From Rubellimicrobium mesophilum DSM 19309 (GTDB lineage Bacteria > Pseudomonadota > Alphaproteobacteria > Rhodobacterales > Rhodobacteraceae), in assembly GCF_000600335.2 (NCBI RefSeq), contig NZ_KK088585.1, positions 1 to 33,774 of the forward strand: a stretch of DNA of 33,774 nucleotides, written 5' to 3'. The notes beneath the pieces were generated by a model. That model did no database searches, was not told where the DNA came from, and saw only the letters and a program-made list of their open reading frames with translations. Below, one piece after another: positions 30,052 to 33,774 of the stretch; position 1 is the stretch's first letter; every line of letters begins with the position of its first letter. The position numbers and the translations under genes were made by a program.

Positions 30052-30110
30052 GCGCTCGCCGCGCCAGTCGCGCGACCGCCGCATCGGGACGCGTCGCGCT
30101 GGGCGAGCGC
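30052..30110. repeat. Inverted repeat in the ptsP/lysozyme gap
   Basis: Nine-base arms GCGCTCGCC (30052-30060) and GGCGAGCGC (30102-30110) are perfectly complementary around 41 bases. They lie in the 258-base divergent gap between ptsP and the lysozyme-like gene, upstream of the candidate promoter of the latter. Could be an operator, a foldback or chance in G+C-rich sequence. Confidence 0.35.
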
Positions 30111-30133
30111 CCTGAGGCTTCGGCAACCTTCGA

Positions 30134-30162
30134 TTGAAGAAAGGACGAATTCGTGGTAATGG
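30134..30162 (+). promoter_or_regulatory. Candidate promoter of the lysozyme-like gene
   Basis: TTGAAG (30134-30139), a 17-base spacer and TAATGG (30157-30162) form a reasonable sigma-70-type promoter, 74 bases before the ATG, within a stretch (30120-30180) richer in A+T than its surroundings. GGGGAGA serves as ribosome site before the ATG at 30236. Confidence 0.42.
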
Positions 30163-30235
30163 AAACCTGCTTTCGTCCGCGGGACCGAAGCGTTCCCGCG
30201 CAAGGTTCATTTGATGCCGTGGGGAGAAAACCACC

Positions 30236-30955
30236 ATGCCGCTGCAATTGACCGAGAACGACTGGCGCGCCCTGTTTCCGAAGGCTCCCTCCTCCATCAT
30301 CCAGGCCTTCGCCACGCAGGGCCACGTGCTCGACAGGGTCGGGATCACCGAGAGCCGGACCCGCCTCGCCTTTGCGGTGGCCAACGTGGAGCACGAGGCC
30401 GGTGGGTTCGCGATCAAGAACCTGACCGAGAACATCAATTACACCGCCGAGGGAATGGCGAAGGTATGGCCCAATCGCTTTGCCTCCGCCGATGTGGTCA
30501 GGGCGAAGTACGGCACCAAGCCGGGCTGGCAGAAGAGGGCCTTCGACGACATCTACGGCGCCCGGATGGGGAACCGCGAGGGGACGGACGACGGGTCGCG
30601 CTACATCGGTCGCGGGGGACCGCAGATCACCGGGCGCGACGGCTATCGCGAGGTGGGCCGGCGCTGCGGGCTGGACCTCGTCAACAACCCGGACCTGACG
30701 GCCTTGCCGCAGCACCAGCCCGCGATCCTGGCGGCGTTCTGGGACTGGAAGGGGCTGGCCAAGCTCGCCGATGCCGGGAACTTCAAGGCCTTCGTGAAGA
30801 GGTGGAACGGCGGCAACGTCGGCCAGAAGGACCGGGAGGCCCTGCTGAAGGGGAACGATCCCGTCATCGGCCGGCTCCAGAGCGTCGTGAGGGCGCAATC
30901 CATCCTCGACGTGCTGGAGAACATCCTCGCCGGCATGGACAAGGAGGCCGCCTGA
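30236..30955 (+). CDS. Glycoside hydrolase 19-type lysozyme/endolysin-like protein
   Basis: A 239-residue protein resembling GH19 chitinase/lysozyme domains as used by phage endolysins: catalytic-glutamate region FAVANVEHEAGGFAIKNLTE, NINYTAEGMAKVWPNRFAS, IYGARMGNREGTDDGSRYIGRG (in consecutive segments), GPQITGRDGYREVGRRCGL. It would cleave the glycan strand of peptidoglycan. There is no signal peptide or membrane anchor, so if it is a lysin it needs help to cross the membrane. It stands alone between lysC and ptsP on the opposite strand, with its own promoter and A+T-richer upstream DNA, and no other phage gene nearby. It looks like an acquired cargo gene or phage remnant. Confidence 0.83.
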   Translation: MPLQLTENDWRALFPKAPSSIIQAFATQGHVLDRVGITESRTRLAFAVANVEHEAGGFAIKNLTENINYTAEGMAKVWPNRFASADVVRAKYGTKPGWQKRAFDDIYGARMGNREGTDDGSRYIGRGGPQITGRDGYREVGRRCGLDLVNNPDLTALPQHQPAILAAFWDWKGLAKLADAGNFKAFVKRWNGGNVGQKDREALLKGNDPVIGRLQSVVRAQSILDVLENILAGMDKEAA

Positions 30956-30959
30956 GCGA

Positions 30960-30989
30960 GGCGGCCCGCCGGGCCGGCCTCAGGCCGCC
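30960..30989. terminator. Possible two-way hairpin between the lysozyme-like gene and lysC
   Basis: GGCGGCC (30960-30966) pairs with GGCCGCC (30983-30989) around 16 bases, in the 24-base gap between convergent genes and running into the last lysC codons. A shared bidirectional terminator is plausible; there is no T run on either strand. Confidence 0.35.
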
Positions 30990-32220
30990 GTCTTCTCCAG
31001 CCCGAAGGCGTCGTGGAGGGCCTGCACGGCGAGCTCCATGTATTTCCGGTCGATCAGCACCGAGATCTTGATCTCACTGGTGGTGATGACCTTGATGTTG
31101 ACGTTCTCGGCGGCGAGCGCCTTGAACATCTGCGCGGCGACCCCGGCGTGGGAGCGCATCCCGATGCCCACGACCGAGACCTTGGCGACGCCCTGGTCGG
31201 TCACGAGGTCGTCGAAGGAGATGTCGCCCCGGGCCTTGGCCTCGGCCATCGCCCTTTCGGCGCGGAGCACCTGGTCGTTGGGGCAGGAGAAGGTCATGTC
31301 GGTGCGACCTTCCTCGGAGATGTTCTGGACGATCATGTCCACGTTCACCCCGGCCTCGGCCAGCGGGCCGAAGATGGCGGCGGCGATGCCCGGCCGGTCG
31401 GCGACCGAGGTCAGCGTCATCTTGGCCTCGTCGCGCGAATAGGCGACCCCGGCGACCGCGTTCGATTCCATGATGTCCTCCTCGTCGCAGACGAGGGTTC
31501 CAGCCTCGTCCGTCAGTTCCTCGAAGCTCGACAGCACGCGGAGCTTCACCTTGTAGCGCATCGCCAGCTCGACCGACCGGGTCTGGAGCACCTTGGCGCC
31601 GAGAGAGGCGAGCTCCAGCATCTCCTCGAAGGCGATGCGGTCGAGCTTGCGGGCCTTCTCGCAGATGCGGGGTCGGTGGTGTAGACGCCGTCCACGTCGG
31701 TGTAGATGTCGCAGCGCACGGCGCCGAAGGCCGCCGCGAAGGCGACGGCGGTGGTGTCCGATCCGCCCCGGCCGAGGGTCGTGATGCGGCCCTCCGGGCT
31801 GAGGCCCTGGAAGCCCGCGACCACGGCGACCTTCATCCCCTCGCGGAACTTGCGGAGGATGTTGTCGGTGGGGATGTCCTCGATCCGGGCGCTGCCGTGC
31901 GCGGAGGTGGTGACCAGCGGGACCTGCCAGCCCTGCCAGGAGCGGGCGGCGATGTCCATCTCCTGGAGGCGCAGGGCCATGAGGCCGGCGGTGACGTTCT
32001 CGCCCGACGACGTGACGGCGTCGTATTCGCGCGCGTCGTAGAAGGGCGAGGTCTCCTGCACCCAGCCCACGAGCTTGTTGGTCTCGCCCGCCATCGCCGA
32101 GACGATGACGATGACGTCGTGGCCCTTGGCGACCTCGATGGCGACGCGCTTGGCCGCGCGCTGGATGCGGTCGAGGTTGGCGACGGAGGTGCCGCCGAAC
32201 TTCATCACGAGGATGGACAT
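30980..32220 (-). CDS. lysC: Aspartate kinase, frame broken by a one-base deletion
   Basis: Phosphorylates aspartate, the first step toward lysine, threonine and methionine. The kinase part ([59 protein letters not shown]) starts at 32220. The rest, with two C-terminal ACT domains for allosteric control ([32 protein letters not shown]), lies in another frame. The break is at four G (31669-31672); one added base restores [21 protein letters not shown]. The repaired length is 413 residues, the usual size of the short single-subunit enzyme. The gene is normally essential, so this is almost certainly a sequencing error. Confidence 0.95.
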
Positions 32221-32259
32221 GGAGGGTCCCCTGGAACTTCGGGGGGTCTCATAAAGAGG

Positions 32260-32289
32260 GTCGCGGGCAGGGGCAATGGCGCCCGCGAC
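32260..32289 (-). terminator. Terminator between the DUF1178 gene and lysC
   Basis: GTCGCGGGC (32260-32268) pairs perfectly with GCCCGCGAC (32281-32289). On the minus strand the stem is followed by CCTCTTTAT, a short T-rich tail, 17 bases after the DUF1178 stop. This is the most terminator-like hairpin noticed in the window, and suggests lysC has its own promoter. Confidence 0.55.
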
Positions 32290-32306
32290 GCGGCGTCACG
32301 GGGAGG

Positions 32307-32717
32307 TCAGTTCGCCTGCCGCTTCGGCACGAAGGGCAGCGGCGCCACCGGGATGCCGTCCTCGATCAGGGCCTTGGCCTCGTCCGGCTTGGCCTCGCCC
32401 CAGATGTTCCGCTCGGGCGCGTCGCCCGCGTGGATCTTGCGGGCCTCGGCGGCGAAGGAGAGGCCCACGTAGTCCGAGTTCTCCTCGACGTGGCGGCGCA
32501 TGGCGGCGAGCATGGCCTCGCGCTTGTCCTGGGGCGTCGTCAGGTCCTTGGGCGAGGTGGAGACGGAAGGGGCCATCAGGGCCTTCTCGACCTTGTTCGA
32601 TCCGCATTCGGCGCAGGTCAGGAGGCCCCGCGCGGCGAGGTCGTCGAAGGCTTTGGCGGACTGGAACCAGCTCTCGAACAGGTGGCCGTCCGCGCAGGAA
32701 AGGCTGTAGCGGACCAT
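32307..32717 (-). CDS. DUF1178-family protein
   Basis: A 136-residue protein of the DUF1178 family. The N-terminus MVRYSLSCADGHLFESWFQSA and CAECGSNKVEKALMAPSV carry cysteines at residues 8, 36 and 39 that could form a small metal-binding knuckle. A charged middle (KREAMLAAMRRHVEENSDYVG, read in two parts) and a C-terminal IWGEAKPDEAKALIEDGIPVAPLPF are the conserved family tail. The function is unknown. The start at 32717 gives the usual length. It is upstream of lysC on the same strand but separated by a hairpin, and divergent from the peroxidase gene. Confidence 0.9.
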   Translation of the reverse strand: MVRYSLSCADGHLFESWFQSAKAFDDLAARGLLTCAECGSNKVEKALMAPSVSTSPKDLTTPQDKREAMLAAMRRHVEENSDYVGLSFAAEARKIHAGDAPERNIWGEAKPDEAKALIEDGIPVAPLPFVPKRQAN

Positions 32718-32895
32718 GGCCCCTCTGTCCCCGTGCTGACCTCCAGAAGATAGGAATTCATGCTGCGGGTGCAATGGGGTGGGTCGCAGCCCCCGCGACG
32801 ACGTGGCCGGCCTGCCAGTGTCGTCTCGCAACCGTGAGATGGACGAAGGAGCGGGCCGCACTACAGTCGCCGCGAGAATCGATGGGGAGTCGGCC

Positions 32896-33450
32896 ATGCA
32901 GCACCTCGTGTTCCCGCTGAGCATGCTCCTTCTGGCGGTCCTGCCCTCGGTGGGCGTGCAGGCCGCGACGGCGGAGGAGGCGCAGTTGCAGGAATTCCGG
33001 TTCAACTCGATCGACGGGGGGCAGATCGGCTTCCGGGACTGGGCCGGGCGGCCGGTGCTGGTGGCCAACACGGCCTCCCTGTGCGGCTACACGCCCCAGT
33101 ACGCGGACCTCCAGGCGCTCTACGACGACTACAAGGACCGGGGGCTCGTGGTGCTCGCCGTGCCGTCGGACGACTTCAACCAGGAGCTCGGGAGCGACGC
33201 GGAGGTCAAGGACTACTGCGAGCTGCACTACGACCTCGACCTGCCGATGACGACGATCAGCCATGTGAAGGGCGACGCGGCGCTGCCGTTCTTCGCCTGG
33301 CTGCGCGAGCATGGCTTCGAGCCGCAGTGGAACTTCAACAAGGTGCTGATCGGCCCGGACGGGCGGGTGGCCGGGACCTGGGGGTCGAACGAGTCGCCCA
33401 CCGGGCCGGCGATCCGGGGCGCGGTCGAGGCGGCGCTGGGCGCCTCCTGA
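32896..33450 (+). CDS. Exported cysteine-type glutathione peroxidase
   Basis: A 184-residue thioredoxin-fold peroxidase. The start MQHLVFPLSMLLLAVLPSVG is a signal peptide with likely cleavage near VQA-AT, residues 23-24, which suggests a periplasmic location. The peroxidatic cysteine is C63 in VLVANTASLCGYTPQY (cysteine, not selenocysteine). Gln in VPSDDFNQE and Trp/Asn in EPQWNFNKVLIGPDGR complete the catalytic site. Cysteine-type members usually use thioredoxin as reductant rather than glutathione. The frame extends upstream to 32779, but only the 32896 start exposes the signal peptide. Its stop overlaps the next gene's likely start. Confidence 0.9.
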   Translation: MQHLVFPLSMLLLAVLPSVGVQAATAEEAQLQEFRFNSIDGGQIGFRDWAGRPVLVANTASLCGYTPQYADLQALYDDYKDRGLVVLAVPSDDFNQELGSDAEVKDYCELHYDLDLPMTTISHVKGDAALPFFAWLREHGFEPQWNFNKVLIGPDGRVAGTWGSNESPTGPAIRGAVEAALGAS

Positions 33451-33774
33451 CGCCGCTCCTCATCGGGTCGGAGATCTACCGGGGGTCGAGCTACGGCCCC
33501 TGGCACCCGCTGCGCATCCCGCGCGTGAGCACGGTCATGGACCTTGCGCGGGCGCTCGGGTGGCTGCCGGCCGAGCGGTTCCGCGCCTCGCCGCGCGCCA
33601 AGGCGAAGGCGCTGCTGGCCTGGCACACGCCGGACTATGTGGCCGCGCTGGAGCGGGCGGAGGCGGAGCAGCAGGTCGGCGAGGCGGCGCGGGAGCGGCA
33701 CGGGCTCGGGACCGTGGCGAACCCGGTGTTCCCGGAGATGTTCCGGCGGCCCGCGACGGGGGTGGGGGGCGTCT
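33447..33774 (+). CDS. Histone deacetylase-family protein, 5' part only
   Basis: The open frame runs off the window end. It encodes LLIGSEIYRGSSYGPWHPLRIPRVSTVMDL (in two segments), ARALGWLPAERFRASPRA, LLAWHTPDYVAALERAEAE, HGLGTVANPVFPEMFRRPATG. This is the N-terminal region of bacterial class II HDAC-like (AcuC/acetylpolyamine amidohydrolase-type) zinc deacetylases; the zinc ligands lie beyond the window. No ATG or GTG is available at the expected place. The best start is CTG at 33447, overlapping the peroxidase stop (CTGA) in the manner of the ATGA overlaps elsewhere. It is either a rare CTG start or an error for ATG. Confidence 0.78.
   Translation, partial: MTPLLIGSEIYRGSSYGPWHPLRIPRVSTVMDLARALGWLPAERFRASPRAKAKALLAWHTPDYVAALERAEAEQQVGEAARERHGLGTVANPVFPEMFRRPATGVGGV

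Noticed and set aside
30236..30955. A prophage or gene-transfer-agent cluster around the lysozyme-like gene
   Set aside because: Both neighbours are housekeeping genes (ptsP, lysC), and no capsid, tail, holin, integrase or att-like repeats were seen.

Overview
The window is a dense, very G+C-rich chromosomal stretch that looks like an alphaproteobacterium of the Rhodobacteraceae/Paracoccaceae type. The evidence is gene order and protein similarity recalled from memory: a fructose ABC cluster arranged like frcRBCAK of Sinorhizobium meliloti, a glgBCAX-pgm operon, glmU-glmS divergent from gph, and lysC near ptsP. A genus cannot be fixed by eye.

Layout. 1-3494 (+): end of an inositol-catabolism operon (iolC 3' end, an OsmC-like gene, iolD, a small membrane protein, iolB), with mostly overlapping starts and stops. 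3495-4271: gap holding copy A of a repeated structured element. 4272-13358 (-): glycogen operon glgB-glgC-glgA-glgX-pgm plus a GFA-fold gene, with a promoter that appears to give a leaderless glgB mRNA. 13403-17137 (-): frcB-frcC-frcA-frcK, with the ROK repressor frcR divergent at 17311-18510. 18601-19476 (+): phenylalanine hydroxylase. 19469-23879 (-): glmU-glmS-PNPOx-like-AlkD-like operon. 24005-24676 (+): gph-type phosphatase. 24677-25383: gap holding copy B of the element, in inverted orientation. 25384-27561: flavin reductase, GNAT and EcsC-family genes. 27731-32220: ptsP and lysC (both -), with a GH19-type lysozyme gene (+) between them. 32307-33774: DUF1178 gene, exported glutathione peroxidase and the start of a histone-deacetylase-family gene.

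Most interesting signal. The two long gaps (3701-4140 and 24797-25215) carry diverged copies of one non-coding element of about 420-440 nt. Helices keep pairing while both strands of the helix change sequence, loops are conserved, and there are conserved long-range complementarities and a 15-bp terminal stem around a 42/43-nt loop. This looks like a previously unassigned structured RNA. Both copies lie downstream of a same-sense gene, in a gap between convergent genes.

Sequence quality. Six conserved genes (pgm, glgX, frcB, glmU, a flavin reductase, lysC) are broken by small indels, nearly all in G/C runs. glmU and lysC are normally indispensable, so these are best read as assembly errors; I give whole-gene coordinates across the breaks.
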